From the NCBI GenBank assembly GCA_905182995.1, contig CAJJDP010000026.1, positions 581,804 to 645,803 of the forward strand: 64,000 nucleotides of DNA, given 5' to 3'. The DNA comes from Paramecium octaurelia (Eukaryota; Ciliophora; Oligohymenophorea; Peniculida; Parameciidae). Made by a program: the position numbers and the translations under genes. Under the pieces are notes generated by a model that was not told the DNA's origin, did not search any database, and worked only from the letters and a program-made list of their open reading frames with translations. Positions 11,604 to 23,985 of the stretch are shown here, piece by piece; the first letter of the stretch is position 1; each line of letters begins with the position of its first letter.

Positions 11604-12714
11604 TCATTTATAATTTACTCTATAACAACCTGAATAGTTTTCAGTAATGGTTTCCTCTTCATTTCCTTTATCAATAGGCTGGAGTAAATATTTCCCATTG
11701 ATATCGAACTTGACTTCTTGATCCAATTTGCTTTATCCTTAAACAAGCAAATTATCAATATTGATGTTGATTTTATCAGATGCTATCTTAGTGTACCTAT
11801 TGGATTGAGATTTCAAGTAATCTTTGCTTGAGAAACTTCGATAGACTGGTTCGTCATTCATTTGCTTCAATATGGATTGGGTAGTTTCATCTTGATTGAT
11901 GATACTGGGTTTACGTATTACTTAATCGTTCTGTGACATCATAAATAAGGGATAGCCACTATCGTCATCTATTTCCCTAATTAAAGTTTGTTAATTACAA
12001 TATCTTCAAAGTCTTATCATCATTATTTCTATTTAAAGAGTCATTTGTAATGGAGTATTCTTTTTTTCTACGAAACCTATAGCAATCTATCATCACAGAT
12101 TTGCTCGGATCTTTGTTGGCTTACTTAGTCACTCCCATCAACAAATTGCTTTATTCCTTTTCCAATTTTAAGTATTCTTCGAGGGCTCTAGTTTCCTTGA
12201 ACAAAATCTATTTTTTTTGGAAGGGCATATTCATGATTTCCTGATCTTCTTTCAATCTGGATTCGAATAAGTGTTTCTCGATCAAATTAACTTTAGCCAA
12301 TAACTCTTCACCTGTAAAGACATGCTATGTTTTAATTGTGTTGTTGTTGTTTCTAAAAGTGTTGGTGGTGTTTCCCTTAGCGAATGTTCTTCTGCTACTT
12401 GATTTCGGATCCTATCCAGTCAACAAACTCAATTTCCTTTTGAAAATGTCTGGTTTACCTACAATAGATCGGATAACAATTTTATTGTTCTCTAATTTTG
12501 GACCAATGGTTGAGTCATATTTGCACAATTGCATACTTATCGGATCCTTGAAGATGTTTTTGGTTTAATTTTGCTTGAGAGCATCCATGATTTCTGTCTT
12601 GAATTCTGGGTGTTGATCAATTGATTTGGCCAAGAGATATCCTTTTTCCTTGGTGGTATTATACCTATTCCAAGGGTTACTGTAGGCTGAAAGCATGCTC
12701 GACTGATCCTGCAT
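11604..12714 (-). CDS. Unknown protein, charged and Asn/Ser-rich
   Basis: 362 aa with one 22-nt intron (11977-11998). It starts MQDQSSMLSAYSNPWNRYNTT. A central helical, charged segment (LLAKVNLIEKHLFESRLKED; EYLKLEKEQSNLL) suggests coiled coil, and the ends are low-complexity with Asn, Ser and Thr runs. No domain was recognised. The stop is TGA at 11606-11604. It is divergent from the aminopeptidase gene, with starts 115 bp apart. The hydrophobic plus-strand frame seen inside it at 12338-12568 is its antisense shadow. Confidence 0.65.
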
Positions 12715-12829
12715 TGCAGAAATATATTGAATATATAAAATATAATGAGAGTAAATGGTTGTATGATATAATGAGTTTGGGGGCAATATTATAATCGAAG
12801 AGGATATTTAAATATAAATTTATTACTAA

Positions 12830-15312
12830 ATGTAATTGGAGTAGGATGGCATACGGAATGATGAAAAACAGATCAAATATGCCTTGCTTAGTAAAGATCA
12901 GGCTGAACAGAGAAGGTAAGACGTGGATAATTGTCAATATTCTTTGGACTTGGCAGTGTAGAATGACATAATAATGGGGATGATTTTGATAAACTTCACT
13001 TGTTCGAGTAATCAAATTCTGATTGACTTTTGCGGGCAGTAACTCATGAGTGTCAAGGTGAATAATAATGAATGGACTTCGGAGGAAATTGCTCAGAATT
13101 GGAGGAAACATTAATTATCCATCAATACCATCAAAGGTGAAAATTGCATTATGATAACTTTCAGTGTTGCATTTTCAGAGAGCGAATTTGGACTAATTAA
13201 ATACACCTAAAATTAGGCTACGTATATCATCTCTTTGTTTTGTCCCAATTATTGTCATTCGGTATCACCATTTTAATCATAAGTGCTTCCCCTGCTTTGA
13301 TTAACCAGACATTAAGGCTAAGATCAAATTATAATTGACATGTCCCAAAGAATGGCTGGCTGTTTCAAACATGAATCCAATTTTGATTGAACAATGCTCC
13401 GAAACACAAAACCAATGGAACTTCGCAACCACTCCCAAAATCAGCCTCTACCTCTTCAGCATCAACATGGGTCAATGGAAAAAGATCTCCAACGAGTTGC
13501 ACTCAGGTCTCCAAATGAATCTCTACTCAGAATAAGAAAAATACACGGCCTGCATGAAGTAACACATCTCCCCCCATTATTTTAGTTCCAACGCTCTGAT
13601 CAAAAGATGCATAGAGGAAGGCTTCCAATATTACGAATCCTTGTTTGGCATCCCCTTCCCATTTGAAAAATATGATCTGATATTCTGTTCCTTCTACTTC
13701 TCAGGAATGGAACACCCTGGAGCTGTCCTGATTACCAGAAATATGCTCCAGAACAAATTCGACTCCACCTTATTGACAAGATTTTTCCTCCTCTTGTTAC
13801 ACGAACTCTCACACATGTGGTTTGGCAATTTAGTTACTATGAAATGGTGGAATGACCTATGGCTCAATGAAGCCTTTGCTGTATATATCTCATACCAAGC
13901 ATTACAATCTGTATCTAAGAAGGAACCCTTCAATTCCTATAAGTTCTATGACCCAAAAATACATTATCTCCTTTACAAATAGAACGGAGTCAACTTAGAT
14001 ATTAATACTAATTCACATCCAATTGAAATGAAGATCGAAGATGCAAACCAGGGGTTGTAAGCCTTTGATTCCATTACTTATAACAAGGGTTCAGCTGTGC
14101 TTTCATCTTTGGTAACATTGATAGGCTTCGATAAGTTCATTGAAATTGTCACACAATATTTGGATAAATTTAAATGGGCAAATGCCACCACCAATGATCT
14201 TTTTGATCTAATTCATTATCACTCCAAGGCTGTTGACATTCAACGATGGAAACAAGAATTCATTTAGTAGAATGGAATTAATGTCGTGGAAATTATCTCC
14301 TAAGACTAATAAAAAATCTTAAAGCAAAGTTCAATCAGTGGAAATGCTATTCGGCAACATCTGATGAATGTCCTATTGATCAAGGAAGACAATCAAATGG
14401 AGGAAAGATCAATAATGATGAATAAAGACACACATTATTTGTGCGACTCAAAAGACTATTCTGCTGCCATTCTAAACTTCACTGATGATGCTTATTGCAT
14501 TTCAACCTTGGATGATAAATCCTTGAGTTTTGTGCTTACTAACTTCAACAAGTTGAACTTATCAAATCTAATCAAAGTTTCAATACTCAATAACATCTTT
14601 TAAATGACCTACATTCTGGGAACATTTAAGGTTCAATACTTTATAGAATTTTTGTTGCCGTCCATGGTCCCAGATATCGATGCGGAAGTATTTTGTCATT
14701 CCCATAAACTCTTAGGTTTTGAACTTTATGATTGAAAAGCTGGACATCCTCTTTGCCTATTTGAGTGTGGAACAATAACTTAAGTTTGGTCCCATCATCT
14801 TTGAAAAACTCGACCTACTTAGAGCATCTAATAATGAATTGAAGCAACTTATATTAAGTTAGATTGGAAATTTCGCCTTTGACAAAGAGCACATCCACAA
14901 GATCTATGAAATTTTGATGATGGCTGGAGCTCAACATCGAAGTTTGTCTTTGTTAGGAAAGTTCCTTGATTGTTTGTTCTTGAAAAAACACTATTTGAAT
15001 TAGGAGCATCTCTTATCCTACGAATAATTTTGGAACACCCTCAAACCTTACAATCCAAACTTTGTGATTCGATAAAATGCTGCGGCTTACACTTGGGAGG
15101 AGATCCAATTGTATTTCCTTTCCTTACTTGAGAACACAGCTGAATACAACCAAATGGAGTATATATTGAAGGGAATCAATAACCAATACTCTCTAATTTA
15201 TGACCAATATTTATAGATCTATTATTCAAATATCAAAACCTTGTGTGCTTGTCTGGATCAGCATAAAATCTTGATGTACAATATTATGTTGCTAATTTAG
15301 TGTGCTTAATGA
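12830..15312 (+). CDS. M1-family zinc aminopeptidase
   Basis: 810 aa after removing introns 13262-13283 (22 nt) and 14688-14715 (28 nt). The exopeptidase motif GxMEN appears as GMEHPG at about residue 283; the zinc site HELSH lies at about 316-320, with the third ligand in LNEAFA about 18 residues later, giving the HEXXH-X18-E pattern of gluzincins. [14 protein letters not shown] upstream matches the conserved N-terminal beta-domain. The long C-terminal half is helical, as expected for domains II-IV. No signal peptide is visible, so it is probably cytosolic. The start ATG-TAA-TTG-GAG reads Met-Gln-Leu-Glu. The Asn-to-His change in GMEN is unusual but near the N-terminus-binding site. Confidence 0.92.
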
Positions 15313-15571
15313 GGGATTCCCAAAACAAGGGGACTTTAACTTATAATTGTAAATCTTGACTGAATTAGAGTAGCAGTTTCCAAATTTAAATTTTACACTA
15401 AACTAACTGAAACAAAGAACAATTCAAAAACAAAAAATACAATAATCATTTGATTGAGTAATGACATAAAACAATCATTATTTCATTAATTATTATAGTA
15501 TTTATTTACAATTTTTCTCACTTTTATCAAAATGTAGACTTGGCTCAGTTTTAAATCTTTTCAAAATCGTT

Positions 15572-16877
15572 TCAGAACGTGATTTGCTCAACTCTAAGAT
15601 GATTAATGAAAGTAGTACTGTCTTTTAAATTTTATAATTGATTCAAGGTCTTCTGAATTGATTCTTACTTCTTCTTTTTGTCCTTAGAGAGACTTTCAAT
15701 CAACTGTTTAAGATGATCATTACAATTCTCCTTGTTCGCCAACGTGCTTTCTTTCCTCCTAAGACTCACCTTAGTGCTCTGATCAACAAACGATTGCTCT
15801 TCAACCTACAATATACAATCGGATAATTTACAATAGTCTCCAATCGTTGTTGATAATGAGTGCAGAATGATTGGATGAGGTGATCCAAATAGGGAGAGTT
15901 GTCGTGTAAGACACTGCTAACAATATAGATGGACTTTAGATGGTAGAATTAAGACTTTTGTTCATTCTTTAAATTCCTAGTTTCAGAAGCAAGAGAAAAG
16001 TAAGCCATTGATAATAGGATTAGTTTCTCAATTAAGACTTTTTAACTAAATTCGTATAGAATTTCTCCTTTGAGACAGACCTCTTCATAGGAGAGCAAGC
16101 GTATGAACATGATGTTGCTGACATTGAATGATACTAGCCACTCGTTTTCATTTAGCAAACCTATCATCGATCTTTGGTAGAGTTTAGAGAAGGATTGTTT
16201 AGGCAGTTTATCGTTGTTTAAGGAGTTCAATTTCCAAGTCAGGATATGATTTGCAATATCTTGTAATTTTGGTTGCTCTTCTTATTCTATTAATTAACTA
16301 GTGATGAATTGTTTAATGAACTTGAGTAATTCATCAGATCTCTTGAGTAGGAGATTCTTAAAATCGTACTCTTCAAAGATGTATTGTCCCTTTTAATATT
16401 TTTGTACATTTTTATTGGTTGTCTACTAACTGCTTTAATATTAGTAACTGATATCAAAAAGTCTATTGAGTAATAGGATGGTAGAGTGAGCAATATTAGA
16501 AGCCACTTGATGTTAATTCAATTATGATAATATCCCACAATATTATAATTGGACAACAGCTAGGAGATGCATTCGTTTGATGAGAAAGACTTGATTGTTT
16601 TCTTGCTGAATCATCTCCTGCAAATTGAAAACGGTTCCTTCCAAGTACTGAGCAGCCTTGTCTAGATTGCATAATCTGAAAATATATTGATGCATGTGTA
16701 CGCTTAATTGACACCAGCAAGGTTGTAGATTATGGTGACTATGAGATTGCGATCTATGATTTTGCCGCAATCGGCGTAGTATTACAGAAGACTGAGAGCT
16801 CGTTCCAGGAGTTCAAGAGCTTAGTGAGAATCTGTTTATGCAAGAGCTTGTTTATTTAGTGATTCAATTACTTCCAT
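15572..16877 (-). CDS. TPR-like helical repeat protein
   Basis: 417 aa after removing two 26-nt introns (15806-15831 and 16676-16701). The sequence is almost entirely amphipathic helix pairs. The clearest TPR-like unit is IIYNLAGVNQALCNLDKAAQYLEGT, and an N-terminal helix has HQALELLERALSLLQYY. A lysine-rich tail (SLSKDKKKKQ) precedes the last helix. The best guess is a scaffold; TPR proteins of meiotic ZIP4/TEX11 type, ciliary or 19S type would all look like this at the level I can see. It is divergent from the RAD17-like gene, whose chosen start is 52 bp away. Confidence 0.7.
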
Positions 16878-16929
16878 GTTACGTTAATTATATATTAAAA
16901 TTGCAAATTAGCGGGCAACCAGGAAAAAA

Positions 16930-18514
16930 ATGCCACCCAGGAGAAATACTCATAATAGCCATTGCATAAAGGAATTCTTCGGTAATCGAACCAAGAAATA
17001 AAAGAAGGAAATAAAAGAGATGCAAAAACAATTTAAGAAGTGTCCGCAACTGGGATAGGTTGGATCTCAATTGCGAAGAGTATTGTCATAATACAGAGAG
17101 GAGATAATGAAGGAGTTTGCTTATGGAGATCTGGTAAAGTAAATAAGTGAGGTATCGAAATTGGACTCCATAGGAGGAATGTTAAATTCCATTTTGTATT
17201 TGAATGTCACTCGAGTCTCAGATTATTGGAGTGACATCTACACTCCAGATCATGTGGATGATGTAAATGACTATCTAAATTAGTTACTCAGTCAACACAA
17301 TACATAAATATTAAAACATTGGCTCAAGAGTTCATTCTCAATACTGAGACAGGATCAAGTAGAGGATTCTGATTCATGGGATTCCCAATCCAATTCGGTC
17401 GGCAATCAAAATTGGAACTATTAAATGCTCAACATTTATGGCTCTAGTGGTAAAATGAGCACCATTGTTGCAATTGCTAGAACATACAATATTGAAGTCA
17501 TACTCACCTATGAATACACAGAAAAGAAGGAATTCGAAGAGATGTTCGCCAGTCAACACATCAAATTCAAACCAGAACAATAAATCACTGAATTTGGAAT
17601 TAAGAAGAAAATCATTATACACAGAGGAGCTTTGCCCAAATTTCTCAATTCTAGGTTCTTATAAATCCAAAGAGTGCCCTTCATTTGGATCACAGGTATT
17701 CTTATTCTACTAATTATAGATTCATGTCAGAATCATGAACTGTTTGATGGTTTTGAGTTACTCCAATATTAGCATGATGATATTGTGAAGTATTTCTATT
17801 TGATCCTCTTAATTGAATACAATTATAGGGATTAATTGGACTCTATTAACAGTGAATTCAAAAAGAAGGTCATTTATGAAAATTTGAAAGACAGAGCCAA
17901 ATTGGTTGATTTTTATAATAATTTCTACTTAATCAAACCAACAATTACAACTAAAGAGTTAAATATTAAGTTTGACCTGTCAGAAATTAGCATGATAACT
18001 TTGTAAATGAAAGGAAATGTAAGGAGTATTCTGAATTGGTTACAATTTCATCATGAAGATCAAAGCATATGCACATTGATTATGCAAATGAAATTAGATC
18101 AAACTCATTTACAATACATGCTCAAAAATCATTTACCTATTTTTAAGACTGAGTAGGTTGACAATCATTTCAATGTACACGCCTAAAAATGGCATGACTA
18201 ATAATGCATTGAATTAGTAGATAACATAGTGGAATGTCGAAAAAATATCTTAAAACGAAATTATTCAAAAAAATCGTTCAAAAGCAAATTCAATTCATTC
18301 CTCATCAATTATGTTATTAAGGTACTGATTTATTGTATTGATATCATAGACAAATGCAATAAATACACAACAACGCACTTCCAGTACGAGATAACGAAGA
18401 TTGAATAAAGAACCAACGGATATCTATAAACCACTCTAGTAATTCTTTCAAGATGAATAAGAGTATGAGTGGTTTAAGCAATTCGACAAATCTTCTGCAT
18501 TTTTGGTGAACTGA
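16930..18514 (+). CDS. RAD17/RFC-like AAA+ protein with degenerate ATP site
   Basis: 510 aa with introns 17696-17719 (24 nt) and 18322-18349 (28 nt). The order of landmarks follows RAD17: a basic N-terminus, SDIYTPDHVDDVNDYLNQLL in place of the clamp-loader WVDKYxP box, then the P-loop region, VPFIWITDS at sensor-1 position, and GNVRSILNWLQF, which corresponds to the sensor-2-side DIRSAxNSLQF helix. The P-loop reads GSSGKMST, so the canonical GK(S/T) is displaced, and the Walker B region (IIIHRGALPKF) lacks the acidic pair. The protein may be a non-hydrolysing clamp-loader relative. An in-frame upstream ATG at 16876 overlaps the neighbour's start, so 16930 is preferred. Confidence 0.6.
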
Positions 18515-18541
18515 TAAAAGATGCTTTTAAAAAATCTCTAA

Positions 18542-18940
18542 TCAAAACTATTTTTCAAACATTGTTAATCCTTTTTTTAATCTTCTTGCTAAATGAGATG
18601 GTGTCCTTGTTCGAGAAAATGTTTCGTCCATTTCTTCCATCAGAGACTGTTCCTTAATCATCCTGAATTTCGAAGACCCAGATCTAAAATTAGTTTGTGT
18701 GTTGTTTTGAGAAGTTGCAATTGACGCACTGATAATTCTGATTGATCCTCTCTAAAATGAACGTATTGTCATATTTTATCTGCTCCTACGCATTGGTTCA
18801 TTGACGAATTGATTCTATTATCATTTTCATGTGCATACATTCAGAATTTCTTCCTTAACCTTCTCCAAAAATGAGATTTTGTAATTCGGGTGTTGAATTG
18901 GATTTGGAAAAAGAACATCCGGTAAATTATTTAATCTCAT
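18542..18940 (-). CDS. Small unknown basic protein
   Basis: 124 aa with one 24-nt intron (18815-18838) joining LEKVKEEILN to NQFVNEPMRR. Rich in Arg, Ser and Thr (RSFQRGSIRIISAS; ETFSRTRTPSHLARR), no transmembrane segment, no recognised domain; the RxxS/T motifs could be kinase sites, which is inference. It ends 28 bp from the stop of the convergent RAD17-like gene. The frame needs TAA/TAG as Gln and the splice to be open, and both ends are well defined, so I think it is a real gene. Confidence 0.6.
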
Positions 18941-19343
18941 TTTAACTCAATTATTATTATTAATGCTTTATTCCTGAAATTATCAATAAGAAAAATAGAA
19001 TAACTGCTGTTAGTAATCGTACAAGTAATATTAATTTAGTCCATGTAAAAATGTGTTGATGCCGATATCTAAAATTATATAATTTGATGTAAATAACACA
19101 GAAATTCATAATCTTAATTAGTACTACTTTAGAGTTAGACTTTAAAATATTGAATAAAATAAAGTATTGAAAAATACTAAGAACATCTTTTATATTGAAT
19201 TTGATTATCAATAAAATTATTATTAACCGAAAACTTATGATATATATAATTAAATCAGCAATGGTCTACTTGATTAAATGTTAGTTGAACTTATATTTTT
19301 AAATGTATTTTTGATTAACGTGGAAAATGATTTAAATCTAAAT
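18941..19343. other. AT-rich non-coding gap
   Basis: I see no supported gene. A minus-strand frame at 18960-19211 is short, hydrophobic and has no clean stop context, so it is probably chance. Confidence 0.3.
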
Positions 19344-20934
19344 TCATTAAAGCAATTCATTTATCTTATTAATCAAACTATCGTTGCTGTTCTTTAGATA
19401 TTGATCTTTTGAAACGTTCATTCTCCATTTATAGAATTTTACACACTTGAAATAGATTGATTGCAATTGCTTAAGTCTTAATGACAAATAGGTACTGAAT
19501 AATTTAAGAATGGTTGATAATTTGGTAGGATTAATAATATAGATTTATCCTTAGAATATTTAACCTAATTTAAAGAAATATATTATATGTTAAATAATAA
19601 TTATGATTACAAACTACTCATTATTATCCATCAGGCTATTCTATTTCTGTAGTGATTCCAGTACTTAATAAGTATACTTCTTGTTTTAACTCTTCGGTAT
19701 TTTCTAATTATTGCAGATGAATACATAGGTAATTTAGAAATTACTATTATCGAAATTTATACAAGTCTGGTATTCTGAACTCATCTAGTAATTTCATTAG
19801 TTCATATGCGAAGTACTTCAGAGTAATCTAATCTAAACTAACAAATTTTATCTATTCAAAAGCTATTTCTTCATCTGTTATCGATCTAAGGGAAATTGAA
19901 GATTGTATTACTATAAAATAGCTCTTATAAGCACTTCCGCGTGAAATTGCTTTGGAATTGAAAAGTTAGGGGAATTCTACTCAGTAAATGAGATGGAATG
20001 GGATCCCTTTTGTCTCAGACATGCTAAGTAGCTCTAAAATATTTATTATAGATCTCTAGTGTCCTTGAGAGATTGATATTTGATCTTACTTAGTAATAGG
20101 GTAAACGCACATGATAGATTTCCAGCGAATTAACATTCTCACTTTTAGTTTTAATCAATTCCCCTATTTTCACTATCGCTTATCAGATTTAAATTTACTT
20201 TGTTGTGTGAGTTCATTAGCATTGTTGTTCTTGTCCCTATAAATTCGAATAGCCAAACTAATACCTCTTTGCTATATAAGACCATGCTGGTTCATGAGAT
20301 GCATTCACTAAAATGAATTGCTATTTGTACCAACAACATCTGACAAATCTTCAGCTATGTCCGCCTGGATAATTGAGATTGTAGTTTATTTGATGGTTCT
20401 GGTTGTGATAATTTTGGATTCTGGCTATAAAACATGTTTCTTTTCTTCATCCAATCCACATATATCTGAATATTTTAAGAATTATACTGTTTCCCATAAT
20501 ATAAATATAATTCTTCGATTAATTAAATTATTTCATAACAATAGTAAACAACGCTTTCATAGCATCAGTACTAATCTACTCATTTCTTTATGATACTTCT
20601 CCTCATATGTCTTGGCATCATTGCTAATACTCCATCTCATCCACTTGCTGTCTAATAAGCATTATATTAGACATTCTATCCCTCAATCAGCTATGAGTCT
20701 GGTAGAAGATGACTATCTCTAGGTCTTATGAAGTACACTAATTGAAGGAGTCACCTGATTGAATGAGGTATAAATTGTTATTGATCTTACATTCTAATTG
20801 AAAATTTATACTGATCTTAGATTCTTAGAGAGAGGTGTAATTTTTAAATCAAATAAAGTATTGTTTGACTTTTTGATAACTCAGATAGATAAGCAAGAGC
20901 ATTATATAAATTCTAAATATAAATTTATGTTCAA
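19344..20934 (-). pseudogene. Decayed protein-like fragments downstream of the RBR frame
   Basis: Minus-strand stretches here read like protein but cannot be joined into one frame. Examples: SITDEEIAFEQIKFVSLDQI followed by LKYFAYELMKLLDEF near 19.7-19.9 kb; MRWSISNDAKTYEEKYHKEM near 20.6 kb; KFYKWRMNVSKDQYLKNSND ending in TGA at 19346-19344. Between them lie in-frame TGA codons and frame changes without obvious 20-35-nt GT-AG introns. The fragments could be the 3' part of the RBR gene with poorly visible introns, or remnants of one or two genes decaying after duplication. The region's gene content is much lower than the rest of the window. Confidence 0.4.
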
Positions 20935-21780
20935 TCAATTTAAACATAAGGGACAAAAAGAGGTTTCCAGCTATACTTTATTATCCCTTAGATAATAGAA
21001 ATAGCAAGTTGGGTTTTAACATTTTTCGAGTTTATTATTTTGAATAAATCCATTCAATTAGTTTTATAATAATTTATGTTTTAATAGTGTTTAACTTCCT
21101 TCGTCATTAATAAGCTTTAGAGCTGAAGCCTTTTGATATTTTGAACATGCACAATGTAAAACTTTACTTTAATTTTGTAATTAACTGTAGAACAACGATT
21201 CCAAACATTCTTCATGATATTTATGAAAGCATTCCAGCTATATTGTTGTTTGAGCTTAAGTATTGCATAAAAAGCACGTGTCTACAATTGATTCTATCTA
21301 AGAATTATTATCTGAACCATATTGAATTACTGACTCACATAGATTTTTTTACGAAACAAAATATGATTTCTTTATTCCAGTTACTATTCCTAATAATTTT
21401 TCATTTGTTTTAATTTAGAGTTTTTATTCTAAAATTTATGAATTAATTTTCGATTAAATGACACTCTATTAGATATTTTACGTTTATTATTCTGGTATTT
21501 ACATGATTTGTTCCATTTATTATTTTTCAAAATATTAGTAATATTGCACAATTTCAGAAAGGGATTGCACACAAATAATTAGATCATTATGCCTTGAAAC
21601 CCTATACTTTAATTCGGAAAAAGTTTCATCAAAATAACATACTTAATTTTAACAAAGAATCAAAATATCATTATCTCCTTTAAATTTTTTTTTTAATGAG
21701 TCATACACCCTTTCATGAAGATTAAAAGACTCCTCAAAAAATCCCTAATCTTTCTTGAAAACTATGATTTTTTCTGACAT
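20935..21780 (-). CDS. RBR-type RING/IBR E3 ligase-like open frame
   Basis: 281 sense codons from ATG 21780 to TGA 20937-20935, with many TAA/TAG read as Gln. The N-terminus is a ubiquitin-like or coiled region (VFKKDQGFFEESFNLHERVY). Near residue 165 a RING-like cysteine pattern starts: CFLCNTQAQTTIQLECFHKYHEEC, with a CAC pair further on. After a helical spacer comes an IBR-like part, CQNPTCYFYY followed by SFCPLC. That order is the RING1-IBR layout of RBR ubiquitin ligases. The end is abrupt: the rest of the IBR and RING2 should follow, but the downstream sequence is broken by TGA. Either a 33-nt intron at the end continues it (giving FCPLQFIQCSC) or the gene is truncated. Confidence 0.6.
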
Positions 21781-22754
21781 TTATAAAATTAATAAAAATA
21801 TATTATATTTGCAAATTAAATAAGCCATTGATCTGAAGGAATCTATTTAATTACTTCTATATGGAATTCTAATTCTTTTCATTTCTGATATAATCAACCT
21901 GAGAAGACCATAGAAATAAATTTAGATCCATTTATTATATTCTTTTTAATTTACATGATTTTTTGAATTATAAGTAATAGAAATTTAGAGTACTAACTAT
22001 TTTAATAGAATTAGTTAATATTTTTCAAATGGGACATCGGTATCAATAAAGTTTTTCCTATTATTAACTGCAGTTACAATCTCTTTAGCTGCTTTTGAAC
22101 TTAAATTGCTCTTTATTTTTACTAAAATTCATTATTCAATCATTTTTCTCATTTTTCTCTTTTTAAATTATTTGGTTAATCAAAATCCACATAAACGCTA
22201 GATTTTCAAAGACTATTGCATAAAACTCAAAGATTTTTTCAAATACTGATCTCAAAAATATAGAACCAAAGAGCCAAAGAATTAATATCAACCATAATAG
22301 AATACACCAACAATCAAGAAATTTTAGAGCTCATAATATTCATAAAATAGAGCAAACGTTCTTAATTTAATTTAAAAACTACATGATATATCAAAGGCAT
22401 ATTCTTGGAAATTAAAAGTGATATCATATAAAATATAACAAAACTTTCCTCCATAAATTCTATTTTACAACAGAATTCACGCATTATTTGCATTTACATA
22501 AACTATATCTATTTGAATCACTTATTTTAAGCCTCTAAAATAGATAGTAATCATAGGATTGCTTCTATTGTCTTCATAGAATTCTTAGTTAGTTTAAGTA
22601 ATTACAAGAATGCCAAAAACTAATCAGTAATTCAGCTTTTCATTATTTTGTTAAAGAGATTAAACTTTTGATACATAAAGATATTTTATGTTAAAAAATG
22701 AATTAATTTGCTTTTAAATATTAGTCAACTAAATATTATATATAGACGATATAT
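21781..22754. other. AT-rich stretch with possible gene remnants
   Basis: No complete gene is visible. On the minus strand near 22.0-22.3 kb a hydrophobic stretch (LLWLILILWLFGSIFLRS) followed by a charged tail (QKEKNEKND) and, near 22.5 kb, a Cys/Lys segment (SLCKCKQCVNSVVKQN) look protein-like, but several in-frame TGAs separate them. I read this as a decayed membrane-protein gene or chance in AT-rich DNA. Confidence 0.3.
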
Positions 22755-23931
22755 TCACCAGAAAATATTAAACATAGACTAAGGGAGTCGACTCCATTTA
22801 TTCAAAATTTAGATTTTTCTAGCTTCGCTTACAATTTTCTTCATTTCAGGATTTCGCTAAAGAAGTATCTTCAAATCAGTTAGTACAGTACTCCAAGGAT
22901 TGGCACCATATGTCAATAACAATTTAACTATTTCTTGTTAATTTTCTTATACGGCAATACTTAATGGAGTTCTATTCATGACATCAAGAGCATCAAAGTC
23001 AGCATGATGTTATAATAAGATTTTAACTATCTCCAAATGTCCATTTTTACATGCCCAATGAAGGGCTGTCATATTGTAAAAATCATATTGAAACACTAAA
23101 AATGGGTTTGTCTCTAACAAATTTTAAACTTATTTGATATTGTTCTATTTTGCAGCAAAAATAAATTCCTTTGAATTCTAGGATGCAAATGCTGTTCGCT
23201 GAAATATCTATTATTTGATTATCTCAGGTATAGTGAGATTAAGCAATTTAATTTTCTTTAAAGAGCGCATCAATAAGTTGACTTTTCTGTAATTTTTCAT
23301 TTTGTTTACACTTGGAAAACATCTTGAAATTGTGGGATTTAATTTTAAAGTAGATTTAACTGATAATTCATGAAATTTCAAATTAGATTTTTCTAAGCAG
23401 ATGTCTTATAAGTGCATCTCTTTTTTTGATCTATTTTAAAGATTTTATGATTTTAACTCCCTTATTTTTGAATATTACAAAGATGTTTAAGTTTCTAAAT
23501 TTTATTAAGCAGTTTTTGGTTTTTAGTCAAAGAAAAATCCGTTAATATTTTGTTATGGTTATTTAATAAATTTACGATGGTTTTGGTTAATGTTTTTTTA
23601 GGATAGACATTGAAATGGTTAAATGGCTTCTACATTTTTATAATCGTCTGCATTGTAATGAACCAAATGTTTAAGGGAATGATTTCTTAAGAATTCCCTA
23701 ATTTGGTTATCGGTTGGAATGCTGATCTTTTCTTTCTTCATCAAAGATACCATCTTATTAGGAGGCAGAGCAAAAAATTGATAATCATAATCTATTTGGT
23801 TGAAGCATTGTACCTTTAACAGCCAAGCGATGTTTGAGTTCAGGAAACCAAGGCTTGGCTGTATTAATCATGCCTCTGTTTGGAGGGGTTTACTTATTGA
23901 TTATTCTTTTGTAATAATCTTACTCAAACAT
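22755..23931 (-). CDS. Ankyrin-repeat protein
   Basis: 384 aa with a single 22-nt intron (23792-23813). The first ~190 residues are Asn/Gln/Lys-rich and mostly unstructured, starting MFEQDYYKRIINKQTPPNRG. The C-terminal 150 residues hold ankyrin repeats: SKEFIFAAKQNNIKQVQNLL, then MTALHWACKNGHLEIVKILL, then RTPLSIAVQENQQEIVKLLL followed by TYGANP. These are protein-protein interaction repeats. The stop is TGA at 22757-22755. The standard code would show no open frame longer than 60 codons here, which explains why it is easily missed. Target unknown. Confidence 0.82.
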
Positions 23932-23985
23932 TTTATTAGTATTAAATTATAAAATATATTTATTCATTCTGATCCAAAATCCTGG

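Noticed and set aside
22784..22795. Perfect 12-bp palindrome GGAGTCGACTCC
   Set aside because: It lies within the last codons of the ankyrin gene (Trp-Ser-Arg-Leu-Pro) and has no repeats nearby, so it is most likely coding coincidence.
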